Source: Chitinimonas prasina
Lineage (GTDB): Bacteria > Pseudomonadota > Gammaproteobacteria > Burkholderiales > Chitinimonadaceae
Direction of reading: 5' to 3'
Length of the DNA: 64,000 nt
NCBI RefSeq assembly: GCF_030160395.1
Contig: NZ_BSOG01000001.1
Span: 1,454,117 to 1,518,116 of the forward strand
Positions 15,980 to 27,169 of this stretch are shown one piece after another (position 1 is the stretch's first letter; every line of letters begins with the position of its first letter). Under the pieces are notes generated by a model. It did not search any database. It worked only from the letters and a program-made list of their open reading frames with translations, and was not told where the DNA came from. A program made the translations under genes and the position numbers.

Positions 15980-16804
15980 TCAGGCGGTCCAGTTTACCCA
16001 GCCTGTGTAGGCAGTGAGCAACACCACGAAGCCGAAGGCGATGCGGTACCAGGCGAAGACCACGAAGGTATGGCTGGCGATAAAGCGCAGCAGGGCACGT
16101 ACGGCGATCAGGGCGAAGACGAAGCTGGCGACCAGGCCGACACCAAACACCGGGATGTCTTGTGCGGTCATGGCGGGCAGGTGCTTGTACAGGCTGTAGA
16201 GCGAGGCGGTGCCCAACACCGGGATGCCGAGGAGGAAGGAGAACTCGGTAGCAGCCTGGCGGGACAGGCCGAAGAACAGCCCGCCTATGATGGTGGAGCC
16301 GGAGCGCGAGGTGCCCGGTATCAGGGCCAGGCATTGCGCCAGGCCGATCTTGAGGGCCATGCAGGGGGTGATGTCGTCCATGGTCTGGGCGCTGATGCTG
16401 TGCTGGCGCTTTTCGGCCCACAGGATGATCAGCCCGCCCACGATAAAGCTGATGGCCACGCAGATGGGGTTGAACAGCACGGCCTTGATCTGGCTACCGA
16501 ACAGCTTGCCCAGGGCCAGTGCCGGTATGGCGGCGATGGCGAGGTTGAGTAGCAGCTGCCTGCCGGGGCCGGGCTCGCGGGCGCCGGCAGCGGCCTGTAT
16601 CAGCCGGCTGCGGTATTCCCAGGCCACGGCCAGGATGGCACCCAGTTGGATGAAGATCTCGTAGACGTCGCGTTTTTCCTTGTCCAGGAAATCCAGCAGG
16701 TGGCCGGTCAGTATCAGGTGGCCGGTGCTGGAAATGGGCAGGAACTCGGTGAGGCCCTCGACGATGCCCATGATGAGCGACTTGAACAGCAGCAGAAAAT
16801 CCAT
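15980..16804 (-). CDS. uppP: Undecaprenyl-diphosphatase
   Basis: A 274-residue integral membrane phosphatase recycling undecaprenyl diphosphate for peptidoglycan and LPS synthesis. Signature motifs are EGLTEFLPISSTGHL (residues ~15-29) and the PGTSRSGSTI phosphatase loop. About eight hydrophobic segments are seen. The start at 16804 (MDFLLLFKSL) gives the usual family length; the upstream extension is not family-like. Confidence 0.96.
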   Translation of the reverse strand: MDFLLLFKSLIMGIVEGLTEFLPISSTGHLILTGHLLDFLDKEKRDVYEIFIQLGAILAVAWEYRSRLIQAAAGAREPGPGRQLLLNLAIAAIPALALGKLFGSQIKAVLFNPICVAISFIVGGLIILWAEKRQHSISAQTMDDITPCMALKIGLAQCLALIPGTSRSGSTIIGGLFFGLSRQAATEFSFLLGIPVLGTASLYSLYKHLPAMTAQDIPVFGVGLVASFVFALIAVRALLRFIASHTFVVFAWYRIAFGFVVLLTAYTGWVNWTA

Positions 16805-17166
16805 GGCGGGGGTGGTCTTGCTAGGTAAGAAGTTAAGGGCGGGGATGAGGCCCGGCTTAGTGCGGCGAGGATGGTAGGGAGGTTGCCCCCATTTCATCAA
16901 GGCAACGGCCAGCAACCTGGTTTGTGTCGCAATACGGCGTTGCTTGAGAAGAATCCTGCCTTATATATCAATCCAGTACTGCGTTGAAGGGGTTCATTCG
17001 CGCCTTGCCCTGTTGGGCAGCCACAGTCTCTGGCAACCTTTGCCGTACGGGTTGCCGGATAAATTTATCCGGTGCGCCGATGCCTGGGGTTGGGTGCAGT
17101 GGATTATCGTCTAGACTGAATTGAACCCGCTCGATTAGAGGTGGGGTCGAGCCTGGAGTTTCTTAC
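16805..17166. other. Divergent intergenic region between uppP and the HD-GYP gene
   Basis: 362 bases without a gene. It must hold the promoters of both divergent genes. Its one clear structure is the 18-bp palindrome at 17055-17072, annotated separately. No known riboswitch fold was recognised. Confidence 0.6.
17055..17072. promoter_or_regulatory. Perfect 18-bp palindrome upstream of the HD-GYP gene
   Basis: CCGGATAAATTTATCCGG is its own reverse complement and lies 94 bases before the HD-GYP start. An AT-rich core flanked by CCGG arms is typical of a dimeric regulator site. No protein is assigned. Confidence 0.5.
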
Positions 17167-18378
17167 ATGATCAAGCGTGTTTCCTCCAAAGAACTCAAGG
17201 TCGGGATGTATATCCACGATCTGGGAGCCGACTGGTCCCAGCACCCCTTCATGCGCTCGGCGTTTCCGATCAAGTCGGAAAAAGAAATAGAAACCATCAT
17301 CAAGTGCGCCATTCCTGAAGTCTACATCGACACCGACCGGGGCCTTGATGTTCCCGATGCCCCCACCCAGGAAGAAGTGCAGACCGCCCTGCAGGCCGAG
17401 ATGATCGCCATTGCTGAGAGCGAGCCTGCCCCCCGCATACGGATATCGACCGCCGAGGAAATGGGGCGTGCCCGCGCTATCAAGAGCCAGGCCGCCAATC
17501 TAGTGCGCAATGTGATGCAGGACGCGCGGCTGGGCAAGGCGGTCAATATGGAGGCGGTGGAGCCGGTGGTGGCGGGTATCACCGAGTCGATACTGCGCAA
17601 TTCCGGCGCGCTGATCGGGCTGATGCACATCAAGAACAAGGACGACTATACCTTCCTGCATTCGGTCAGCGTCTGTACCTTCATGGTGGCGTTCTGCCGC
17701 TCGGTCGGGCTGGATGCAGAGACGACTCGGCAGGCGGGCTTGGGCGGCCTACTGCACGATACCGGCAAGGCATTGGTGCCGGACAGCATATTGAACAAGC
17801 CAGGGCGGCTTACCGACGAGGAATTTGACATTGTCCGCCGCCACCCGCGTGACGGCTACGAGATACTGCTTAAGACCCCTGGCGTGGGGCCGATTCCGCT
17901 CGATATCACCCTGCACCACCACGAACGGGTGGATGGTTCGGGCTACCCGGACAAGCAGGCGGCCGACCAGATCAGCACGCTGGCCAAGATGTGCGCCATT
18001 GTCGATGTCTACGACGCCATTACGGCAGACCGCTGCTATCACAAGGGCATGCCGCCCACCGATGCGCTGCGCAAGATATTCGAATGGAGCAAGTTCCACT
18101 TCGAGCCCGACCTGGTCAAGGCCTTCATGCGCTGCGTTGGCATCTACCCGGTAGGCACCCTGGTGCTGCTGGAAAGCGGCCGACTGGGCCTGGTGACCGA
18201 GCACAACGAGGAAAGCCTGCTACAGCCCAAGGTCAAGGTGATCTTTGATACCAAGAAGGGCTATCTGCCACCGACCGAGATCGATCTGGCCAAGCCTAGC
18301 GGCAAAACGGGGGCGGACAAGATAGTCAGCCATGAGAGCCCGTCCAAGTGGAAGATTGATACCCAGCGGTTTCTGTAG
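17167..18378 (+). CDS. HD-GYP cyclic-di-GMP phosphodiesterase with N-terminal DUF3391
   Basis: A 403-residue protein. Residues 1-120 are a DUF3391 domain (RVSSKELKVGMYIHDLGADW). The HD-GYP domain (~150-330) has the metal ligands in GLLHDTGKALVP and the defining HHERVDGSGYPD, so it should hydrolyse cyclic-di-GMP. Residues after 330 form a short C-terminal extension. No transmembrane segment or receiver domain, so it is cytosolic. It lies in the same neighbourhood as a GGDEF cyclase (19831-21756), with opposing activity. Confidence 0.94.
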   Translation: MIKRVSSKELKVGMYIHDLGADWSQHPFMRSAFPIKSEKEIETIIKCAIPEVYIDTDRGLDVPDAPTQEEVQTALQAEMIAIAESEPAPRIRISTAEEMGRARAIKSQAANLVRNVMQDARLGKAVNMEAVEPVVAGITESILRNSGALIGLMHIKNKDDYTFLHSVSVCTFMVAFCRSVGLDAETTRQAGLGGLLHDTGKALVPDSILNKPGRLTDEEFDIVRRHPRDGYEILLKTPGVGPIPLDITLHHHERVDGSGYPDKQAADQISTLAKMCAIVDVYDAITADRCYHKGMPPTDALRKIFEWSKFHFEPDLVKAFMRCVGIYPVGTLVLLESGRLGLVTEHNEESLLQPKVKVIFDTKKGYLPPTEIDLAKPSGKTGADKIVSHESPSKWKIDTQRFL

Positions 18379-18381
18379 GTG

Positions 18382-18669
18382 CTAGTTCCTTGGCCAGCGG
18401 GCCGCAGGGGTGAACTCGCCGGTTTCCCGCTCCAGCCAGCCCAGGTAATGCATGGCTTGTTCGCGGCTGCTGCCGCACATCTCTAGGCTGGGCTGCAGCC
18501 CGCAGCAGACGGCGGGCCGCTCAGGCTTGCCGAACAGCTTGCATAGATCGAGCTCATCCAACTGCACGCAACGCTCACCTGCCCGCTTGCCATGGGGCAT
18601 GCCGGGGATGGGGGAGGAGATCGACGGCGCGATGCAGCAGGCTGCGCAGCCCAGGCGGCATTCCATCAT
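18382..18669 (-). CDS. YkgJ-family cysteine-cluster protein
   Basis: A 95-residue protein with the N-terminal cysteine cluster CRLGCAACC and further cysteines at [16 protein letters not shown] and VCCGLQ, typical of the YkgJ (zinc/iron-chelating) family of unknown function. Its first ATG overlaps the stop of the upstream exporter gene (ATGA), so the two are coupled. It converges with the HD-GYP gene 4 bases away. Confidence 0.85.
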   Translation of the reverse strand: MMECRLGCAACCIAPSISSPIPGMPHGKRAGERCVQLDELDLCKLFGKPERPAVCCGLQPSLEMCGSSREQAMHYLGWLERETGEFTPAARWPRN

Positions 18670-19127
18670 TTGCCCAGCCTGTCGCCATAGTTGACCAGCA
18701 ATACGCCAACCACCACCAGCAGGGCACCCACTAGCCGTGCTCGCGAGACCTCGCGCACGGCCAGGCCCAGCCAGCCGTAGCGGTCAAACAGCAGCGACAG
18801 CAGTATCTGGCCGGCGATGATCAGCGACAGCATGGCCGCTACGCCTATGCGAGGGGCCAGCAGGGTGGTGCCGAAGACAAACAGGGCGCCCATGAGCCCG
18901 CCGCTGAGCTGCCAGCCGCTGACCTGTGCCAGGCCCGTCAGGCCGGACCAGCGCTGGCCGGTCAGTGCGGCGATCAGCAGCAGGGCCAAGGTGCCGACGG
19001 CGAAGGACAGCAGGGCGGCCAGCAGGGTGCTGCCGCCGATCTGCAGCTTGAGCTGGTTGTTGATGGCGGCCTGCAGCGGCACCACACAGCCTATGGTGAA
19101 GGCAAATAGATAATAGAGCGTAGTCAT
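18666..19127 (-). CDS. YdcZ/DUF606-type DMT-family membrane transporter
   Basis: A 153-residue protein with five hydrophobic helices (such as [20 protein letters not shown] at the start and [16 protein letters not shown] at the end). Length and the AINNQLK motif fit the short DUF606 members of the drug/metabolite transporter superfamily. Substrate unknown. It overlaps the YkgJ gene. Confidence 0.85.
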   Translation of the reverse strand: MTTLYYLFAFTIGCVVPLQAAINNQLKLQIGGSTLLAALLSFAVGTLALLLIAALTGQRWSGLTGLAQVSGWQLSGGLMGALFVFGTTLLAPRIGVAAMLSLIIAGQILLSLLFDRYGWLGLAVREVSRARLVGALLVVVGVLLVNYGDRLGK

Positions 19128-19135
19128 GTGGCTTG

Positions 19136-19185
19136 GAGCCTGTCCACGGTTTTTTCACCCCGGCGAAAAGATCGTAAACAGGCTC
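19136..19185. repeat. 50-bp element with inverted GAGCCTGT ends
   Basis: The left end starts GAGCCTGTCCACGGTTTTTT. The right end, read on the minus strand from 19185, is GAGCCTGTTTACGATCTTTT. The two ends are imperfect inverted copies of one sequence also found near 21907 and 51242. It lies just upstream of the exporter start and next to the glutathione transferase stop, and could be a miniature mobile or REP-like element. Confidence 0.55.
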
Positions 19186-19196
19186 TTAGGGAAGGG

Positions 19197-19805
19197 TTAA
19201 TCGAGCAGGCCTTCGGCACGCAGGGCGGCCTGCACGGCGGGGCGCTGGGCCACGCGCTGCATATAGTCTCCCAGATGCGGCCAGGGGGCTAGGCTGATTT
19301 TGAGGAAGTTGCACCAGTTGACGCAGGTGTACAGATAGCCGTCGGCCACGGTAAAGGTATCGCCCATCAGGTAGTCGTGCTGGCCCAGTTGCTGATCCAG
19401 CCAGCCGAACCATTGCTCCAGCCTGGCTTGGGCGGCCGCACGTGTCTCGGCTGGGGCCCCGGGGTTCCAGAGCGGGCCGAAGGCTTTGTGTATCTCGGTG
19501 CCGATAAAGGTAAGCCACTCCTGCAGGCGATAGCGGGCCATGCTGCCATGGGGCGGTGCCAGCTGGCTCAGCGGTAGCTGGTCGGCGATGTATTGGACGA
19601 TGGCTGGGCCTTCGGTCAGCGTTGCGCCGTCATCGAGTATCAGGGTGGGCACGTAGCCCTTGGGGTTGATGGTGTAGAAATCGGTGCCGTCCTGGGTCTG
19701 GTGGTTCTTGAGGTTGACCCTGACCAGTTCGACCGGTAGTCCGGCCTCGCGCAGGGCGATATGGGGGGAGAGCGAGCAGGCGCCGGGGGAGTAGTAGAGT
19801 TTCAT
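19197..19805 (-). CDS. Glutathione S-transferase, beta-class-like
   Basis: A 202-residue cytosolic enzyme. The N-terminal thioredoxin-like domain begins MKLYYSPGACSLSPHI, with the beta-class cysteine at position 10, and includes NPKGYVPTL and LTEGPAIVQYI (glutathione binding). The helical C-terminal domain follows. The start at 19805 is fixed by the family's MKLYYSPG opening. Likely detoxification by glutathione conjugation; the gshB gene upstream supplies the co-substrate. Confidence 0.93.
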   Translation of the reverse strand: MKLYYSPGACSLSPHIALREAGLPVELVRVNLKNHQTQDGTDFYTINPKGYVPTLILDDGATLTEGPAIVQYIADQLPLSQLAPPHGSMARYRLQEWLTFIGTEIHKAFGPLWNPGAPAETRAAAQARLEQWFGWLDQQLGQHDYLMGDTFTVADGYLYTCVNWCNFLKISLAPWPHLGDYMQRVAQRPAVQAALRAEGLLD

Positions 19806-19830
19806 GGCGAGGGATATCCGGGTGAGGGGT

Positions 19831-21756
19831 TTAGCGTAGGGTATCGGAGACGACGGGCTTGTAAGCCATGACGCGGTTGCGACCCGCTGCCTTGGCGGCA
19901 TAGAGCGCCTGGTCGGCTTCCTTCAGCAGGCTTTCGATATCGGGCGACAGTTCGTTGGACAGGGTGCAGCCCACGCTCATGGTGATAGCCAGGGCGTGGC
20001 CATCCTCTAGTACGATGGGTTTGCTGGCCAGTGCATTGCGCAGCCGTTCGGCTGCTTCCAGCAGGCCGGTTTCCGTTTCTTCGGGCAGCAGGACGGCGAA
20101 TTCCTCGCCTCCCAGGCGGCCAAACAGGTCGGTTTCGCGCAACTCGCCCTGTATTCGCTCGGCAAATCGTTGCAGCACCCGATCACCGGCATCATGGCCA
20201 TGGGTATCGTTAACCGTCTTGAAGTGATCCAGGTCCAGCATCAGCACGCCTACTTGATGGCAGTAGCGTACGGCGCGCAGCCACTCCAGCTGTGCCCGCT
20301 CCAGAAAGTAGCCGCGATTGGGTATGCCGGTCAGCGGGTCCAGGGTGGCGCGGCGCCAGAGTGACTCCTGAGCCTGCTTGCGCTCGCTGATGTCGGTGAG
20401 GTTGACGAAATAGGCGCGCTCGCCCTGGTATTCGATGACGGAACCGGACAGCGCCACCCAGTAGCTGTCGCCATTAGGCCGGCGGAACTTGAGTTCGTAG
20501 TCGGTTAGCGATTGGCGGGCGGTCAGTTGCGCGGTGATCTCCACATGATGCTCGGGCCGCAGGTAGAGCTGGGTCAGGGGCTGGCCTATCAGCGATTCGA
20601 CTGGCAGGCCGCATAGCTCGGCAGCGGCCTTGTTGGCCTGCAGGATGATGTCGCCGTCAGCCCTTACCAGCAACAGCGGGCGCGAGATGGTCTCGATGGC
20701 GCGCACGATATGGGCATCCTGCTCCTGCAGCCGTTGTGCGCCCAACTGCAGTGCCAGCGCCAGCTTGGCCTCGCGCCAGCCGCGCCAGATCATGGCCAGG
20801 CCAAAGCACAGCAACACCAGCAGGGTACTGACATAGGCACCGGCCTTCAGGCGCCAGTCGCCGTAATAGGCATTCTCGGGCTGGCCTACCAGCACGATGA
20901 AGGGGAAATGCTCCAGCCGGCGGAAGGTATAGCCCCGCTCTACGGCGTCATAGGGAGAGCGGGTGACGGTGTAGCCGGTACTGCGGCCATCGACCCAGGA
21001 GCTCAGTTGCAGGCTGTTGGCAGGGGCTTTGCCGATCGCACCGGGAATTTCAGGGTAGCGGGCCACCACCAGGAGGTTGTTGTCGGTCAGGGTAAACACG
21101 CTGCCCTCGACGGCCTCCAGCCGTCGTGCCAGTTGATGGAAGTACTCCAGCTTGACCAGCGCCACCACCATGCCACCCATCTGCCTATCCCCCGAGGGAA
21201 TGCGGCGCGCCATCAGAAAGCCCAGTTCTATGGAGTTCGGTATCTGCATCGGGGGAGAGAACACCAGCTCCTGGCCGGGGTTGTCTTGCAACTGCTGATA
21301 GAAGCCACGCTGGCGGGCATCGGCTGGGCCATAGTAGCCAGGGCTAAGCGCGGTACTGCCGTCGGGTGACACAAAGGCCAGGAACTCGACCTGCGGCAGG
21401 GTGGAGAGTTTGTCATCGAGCAGGATGGAGAGGCTGAGTTTCTCGTCTGCTGTGATGGTGGGCAGGCGCGCCAGCTGGCGGGTGTCGGCCCGGCCGGCGA
21501 GGTCGCGCAGTACCAGGTCGGTCTCGCGGAAGGCGCCGTCCAGTTGCTCCTTGAGCAGCAGGCTGAGGTTATGGCCCGCCAGTTGCGAGGCCTTGCGGGT
21601 ATTCTGATGTGATAGCACCAGTTCCCAGGCGATCAGGCTACTCATGACACATGCAGCCGCCAGCAACCAGCTCAGCAGGCGTCGCCGCGCCTGCAGGAAC
21701 TCGCGAATTTCCACCAGCCGGCGTGGCCGCCGCAGTAATGAACGTGTTTGGGACAT
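19831..21756 (-). CDS. Membrane-bound diguanylate cyclase with Cache-like sensor, PAS and GGDEF domains
   Basis: 641 residues. A transmembrane helix at ~28-50 and another at ~305-325 flank a periplasmic Cache-type sensor domain. A PAS domain (~350-470) follows, then GGDEF (~475-630). The active site is GGEEF, so it should make cyclic-di-GMP. The inhibitory site RETD lies five residues before it, so product inhibition is expected. It probably converts an external signal into second messenger; the HD-GYP gene nearby can degrade the product. Confidence 0.94.
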   Translation of the reverse strand: MSQTRSLLRRPRRLVEIREFLQARRRLLSWLLAAACVMSSLIAWELVLSHQNTRKASQLAGHNLSLLLKEQLDGAFRETDLVLRDLAGRADTRQLARLPTITADEKLSLSILLDDKLSTLPQVEFLAFVSPDGSTALSPGYYGPADARQRGFYQQLQDNPGQELVFSPPMQIPNSIELGFLMARRIPSGDRQMGGMVVALVKLEYFHQLARRLEAVEGSVFTLTDNNLLVVARYPEIPGAIGKAPANSLQLSSWVDGRSTGYTVTRSPYDAVERGYTFRRLEHFPFIVLVGQPENAYYGDWRLKAGAYVSTLLVLLCFGLAMIWRGWREAKLALALQLGAQRLQEQDAHIVRAIETISRPLLLVRADGDIILQANKAAAELCGLPVESLIGQPLTQLYLRPEHHVEITAQLTARQSLTDYELKFRRPNGDSYWVALSGSVIEYQGERAYFVNLTDISERKQAQESLWRRATLDPLTGIPNRGYFLERAQLEWLRAVRYCHQVGVLMLDLDHFKTVNDTHGHDAGDRVLQRFAERIQGELRETDLFGRLGGEEFAVLLPEETETGLLEAAERLRNALASKPIVLEDGHALAITMSVGCTLSNELSPDIESLLKEADQALYAAKAAGRNRVMAYKPVVSDTLR

Positions 21757-21895
21757 GGGGCGTGGTCGCCGGGTCCTGCAACAGTTGACGCTGCAAAGTA
21801 TAGAAGCCGACCCGGCGGCTTGCCGGGCGGTTTGCAGTATCGACGGTGGCGTGGCCCTGCGGCTTGGGTACTGCCCCTGCTGTACCCGCTGCGGG

Positions 21896-21930
21896 TCAGG
21901 CTCTTAGAGCCTGTTCACGATTTTTTTGCC
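21896..21930. repeat. Copy of the GAGCCTGT repeat with an adjacent inverted arm
   Basis: CAGGCTCTTAGAGCCTG is a 17-base palindrome whose right arm continues TTCACGATTTTTTT. It matches the ends of the element at 19136-19185. It lies between the hemB stop and the cyclase start. Confidence 0.5.
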
Positions 21931-21968
21931 CTGGCGTTCCGGGCAGTGCCGGATAGCGGACAAGGCAC

Positions 21969-22997
<1,029 letters not shown>

Positions 22998-23455
22998 TCA
23001 GGCGGCAGGCGGGGTCCACACCATATCGATATGGGGGATATCGTCTTCGAGATAGGTCTCGCTGATGGGCACAAAGCCCAGCGACTGGTAAAAGCCGCTC
23101 AGATAGGCCTGCGCGCCTATGGTGTTGGGTTGGCCGGGGTAAGTGCGCTGGTGGCCGGCCAGGCCTTCCAGCATCAGGGCCTTGCCGGCACCTGTGCCAC
23201 GGGCCTCGGCCGCCGTCACCACGCGGCCCAGCGAGGGCGTGGCGTATTTATGGCCGGCCGGCACCAGCCGGAGATAGGCCACCAGCCGGCCTTCGGCGTT
23301 GCGGCCCAGCAGGTGGTGGCTGTCGAGATCCCTGGCGTCGAGATCGGGAAAGGGGCAGGTCTGCTCCACCACGAACACGGTCTGCCGCAGCACGCCCACC
23401 TCTTGCCATTGCAGGCTGCTCAGCTCGGCCAGGGTGGCCCATTGCCACTGCAGCA

Positions 23456-23456
<1 letters not shown>
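22998..23456 (-). CDS. elaA: ElaA-type GNAT acetyltransferase
   Basis: A 152-residue acyl-CoA-dependent N-acetyltransferase of the ElaA group: LRQTVFVVEQTCPFPDLDARD at the N-terminus, LGRVVTAAEARGTGAGKALM as the acetyl-CoA loop and FYQSLGFVPISETYLEDDIPH at the end. Substrate unknown. Its ATG overlaps the argH stop by one base (TGATG), so it is translated from the argH message. Confidence 0.9.
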
Positions 23457-24844
<1,388 letters not shown>

Positions 24845-24869
24845 GAACGCGAGTTCCAGAATGGGGATG

Positions 24870-24892
24870 AATTGCCCGATTATAGGGCAATT
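24870..24892. promoter_or_regulatory. Inverted repeat around the argH -10
   Basis: AATTGCCC-N7-GGGCAATT is a perfect 8-bp dyad. The minus-strand TATAAT (24884-24879) lies exactly in its 7-base centre, so a bound dimer would cover the argH -10. It does not look like the ARG box of ArgR. Confidence 0.6.
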
Positions 24893-24898
24893 GGTACT

Positions 24899-24917
24899 TT
24901 TGCCGCAGTGCGGCAAA
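24899..24917. promoter_or_regulatory. Perfect 19-bp palindrome at the argH -35 region
   Basis: TTTGCCGCAGTGCGGCAAA is a perfect dyad with a single central base, 6 bases from the inverted repeat above and overlapping the expected argH -35. The two sites together suggest a regulator or structured DNA. Confidence 0.55.
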
Positions 24918-25004
24918 GCCGTAATGTCGCGGTATTGGTCACGAAAGCGATAGATATTGCATTGCCAAGGCCTTGATAGTAAGCGGCGGTTCAGGCTTGC
25001 TCGC

Positions 25005-25010
25005 TATAAT
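25005..25010 (+). promoter_or_regulatory. Probable -10 of the SPOR-dsbA operon
   Basis: A perfect TATAAT 45 bases before the SPOR gene start. No good -35 is visible at 16-18 bases spacing. Confidence 0.4.
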
Positions 25011-25054
25011 GCGGCGATTCGCGTGGCCTTCGCCGCGCTGCACCAGAGTGGGTC

Positions 25055-25705
25055 ATGAGCAAGGATTACAAGAGTAGCAAGCGTCCGGCAGCCAGTAGCA
25101 GCAAGCGCGGTGGAGGCGGAGGGGGTACCCTGGCCGGCCTGTTTATCGGGCTGTGCATGGGGCTTGTCATCGCCGTGGCGGCTGCGCTCTATCTGAACAA
25201 GGCGCCCAACCCCTTTGCCGGGCGCTTGCCCGACCCGGCTCCGGCCAAACCGGCGGCCACACCTGTTGCGCCAGAGATACTCGCGCCGACCGGCTCCAAC
25301 AACAAGTTGCCGGTGCGGCCGGCCCAGCCTGCGGCCACGCCCCCTGCCAACCAGGGCAAGGACGCTCAGCCGTTTACCTTCTACGACATCCTGCCCGAGC
25401 CGGCTGCCGAGACCAAACCGGCAACCCCGGCCAAGCCTGCCGATGCAGTGCCGCCTGCCACGGTGCAGCCGGCGCGGGGTAGTTATCTGCAGGTAGGGGC
25501 ATTCCAGAGCGAGGCCGATGCCGACAACCTCAAGGCCAGGCTGGCCCTGCTGGGCATGGAAGCCAGCATCCAGACCAGCGAGGTGGAAGGCAAGGGCGTG
25601 CTCCACCGCGTGCGCCTGGGCCCGCTGACCCAGGCCGAGGAAGTGGACCGCGTGCGCGCCCAGCTACGCGTCAACAACATCGACTTTACGCTGATCAAGC
25701 AATAG
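25055..25705 (+). CDS. FtsN-like SPOR-domain protein
   Basis: A 216-residue inner-membrane protein: short cytosolic basic start, one transmembrane helix (~25-47, LAGLFIGLCMGLVIAVAAAL), a long Pro/Ala-rich periplasmic linker and a C-terminal SPOR domain (~142-215, YLQVGAFQSEADADNLKARL) that binds denuded septal glycan. It is built like FtsN, but the linker is much shorter than in E. coli FtsN. It precedes dsbA by 48 bases, a conserved Betaproteobacterial pair. Confidence 0.88.
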   Translation: MSKDYKSSKRPAASSSKRGGGGGGTLAGLFIGLCMGLVIAVAAALYLNKAPNPFAGRLPDPAPAKPAATPVAPEILAPTGSNNKLPVRPAQPAATPPANQGKDAQPFTFYDILPEPAAETKPATPAKPADAVPPATVQPARGSYLQVGAFQSEADADNLKARLALLGMEASIQTSEVEGKGVLHRVRLGPLTQAEEVDRVRAQLRVNNIDFTLIKQ

Positions 25706-25753
25706 TGCCTGACGGCACACCCACCCTAACCAACATCCAGCCAGGGAGTAAGC

Positions 25754-26398
25754 ATGCGCATCGCCCAGTTGTTTTCCCGCCTTATTGCATCGGCCGCCGC
25801 CGTGTTGGCCCTGCAGGCCACTGCTGCCGATATCCGCCCAGGGGTAGAGTTCGACTACCTGCCCAAGGCCATGCCGACCGAGCCGGCCGGCAAGATCGAG
25901 GTGGTGGAATTCTTCTGGTACGGCTGCCCCCACTGCAACCACCTGGAGCCCGCCGTGCAGGCCTGGGCCAAGACCTTGCCGCCCGAGGTGGCATTCCGCC
26001 GCGAGCACGTACTATGGAATGGCCGTACCGATATGGACGGCCATGCCCGCCTGTTCGTAGCGCTGAAGACCATGAACCAGGTCAATGCCCTGACCCCCAA
26101 GGTGTTCGATGCCGTCCACCGCGACAAGATCGAGCTGCGCGACCCCGCCGTGGCCGTGGATTGGGCCACCAAGCAGGGGCTGAATCGCGCCCAGTTTGAA
26201 TCGGCTTACAACGGCTTCGGCACGGCTGCCTTGCTGGCCCGCGCCAAGCAGATGAGCCATGACTACGATATCGACGGCGTGCCCTCCTTTGTTATCAACG
26301 GTAAGTACAAAACCTCGCCCAGCAAGGTTGCTGGCGGCGATCAACGCTTCTTCGAGGTGATCAATGCCCTGATCGCCAAGGAAAAGGCCGCCAAATAA
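25754..26398 (+). CDS. dsbA: Periplasmic thiol:disulfide oxidoreductase DsbA
   Basis: A 214-residue protein with a signal peptide (~1-24, ending ATAADI) and a thioredoxin fold with the CPHC active site (FFWYGCPHCNHLEP, residues ~50-60) and the cis-proline loop DGVPSFVINGKY. It forms disulfides in secreted proteins. A terminator follows immediately. Confidence 0.96.
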   Translation: MRIAQLFSRLIASAAAVLALQATAADIRPGVEFDYLPKAMPTEPAGKIEVVEFFWYGCPHCNHLEPAVQAWAKTLPPEVAFRREHVLWNGRTDMDGHARLFVALKTMNQVNALTPKVFDAVHRDKIELRDPAVAVDWATKQGLNRAQFESAYNGFGTAALLARAKQMSHDYDIDGVPSFVINGKYKTSPSKVAGGDQRFFEVINALIAKEKAAK

Positions 26399-26422
26399 GC
26401 CGGCCAGTGCCGTGACATGAGG

Positions 26423-26445
26423 AAAGCGCCTGCGGGCGCTTTTTT
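26423..26445 (+). terminator. Rho-independent terminator after dsbA
   Basis: AAAGCGCC, four-base loop, GGCGCTTT and a T-run (TTTTTT), 25 bases past the dsbA stop. Confidence 0.85.
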
Positions 26446-26548
26446 CATGGGTCTGGCCGGCAGATAGTGGCGCGAGTGGTCGGTTCCGCTTGAATTCTGG
26501 CGGCCCGGCCTTATGCTCTCGGTTTTACTGATAAAAATGGGAGAGGAA

Positions 26549-26968
26549 ATGAAATACCTGCATACCATGGTGCGCGTCACCGACCTGGATGCTTCGCTGG
26601 CGTTCTACCGCGATGCATTGGGGCTGGAACTGGTCCACCGCAAGGATTACGAGGCCGGCCGCTTTACCCTGGTTTACCTGGCGGCCCCCGGTGACCATGA
26701 CGCCCAGGTGGAGCTGACCCATAACTGGGACCCCGAGGTCTATACCGGCGGCCGCAACTTTGGCCACATCGCCTATGCCGTGCCCGATATCTACGCAGCC
26801 TGCCAACGACTGATGGACCACGGCGTGACCATACTGCGCCCGCCGCGCGATGGCCGCATGGCCTTTGTGCGCTCGCCAGACCAGATATCCATAGAACTGC
26901 TGCAGGATGGCGATGCCCTGCCGCCGGCAGAGCCCTGGGCTTCCATGGGCAATACTGGCAGTTGGTAA
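26549..26968 (+). CDS. gloA: Lactoylglutathione lyase (glyoxalase I)
   Basis: A 139-residue metalloenzyme converting the methylglyoxal-glutathione adduct to lactoylglutathione. It starts MKYLHTMVRVTDLDAS (metal ligand His5), with ELTHNW (Glu), FGHIAYAVPD (His) and the C-terminal SIELLQ (Glu). I chose the ATG at 26549 because GGGAGAGG lies just upstream and the family begins this way; an earlier in-frame ATG is rejected. A lone gene, dependent on the glutathione supplied by gshB. Confidence 0.94.
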   Translation: MKYLHTMVRVTDLDASLAFYRDALGLELVHRKDYEAGRFTLVYLAAPGDHDAQVELTHNWDPEVYTGGRNFGHIAYAVPDIYAACQRLMDHGVTILRPPRDGRMAFVRSPDQISIELLQDGDALPPAEPWASMGNTGSW

Positions 26969-27128
26969 GGCGGTCTATCCGGCCTGCGGCGCCACCCAGC
27001 CGCAGGCGTTTGCGGCAGAGGGTTGCCTAAATCGCCTGGTTTGGGCAGAATGCCGCCTTCGAGACCTGACGACGAGGTGTCGGCACCGCGAAAACGGTAC
27101 CGATCAAACACCGAGATCAACAAAGGTG

Positions 27129-27156
27129 TTGACACAGCGAACCGCATCGCTATAAT
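27129..27156 (+). promoter_or_regulatory. Consensus sigma-70 promoter of the tRNA-Lys pair
   Basis: TTGACA (27129-27134) and TATAAT (27151-27156) with a 16-base spacer, both perfect consensus, followed by a GC-rich discriminator (GCGCGG) typical of growth-rate-controlled stable RNA promoters. Confidence 0.9.
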
Positions 27157-27169
27157 GCGCGGCTCCCTG

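Noticed and set aside
19197-21756. Linking the glutathione transferase to the GGDEF gene as one functional unit
   Set aside because: Same strand and close, but nothing in the sequences connects their roles.
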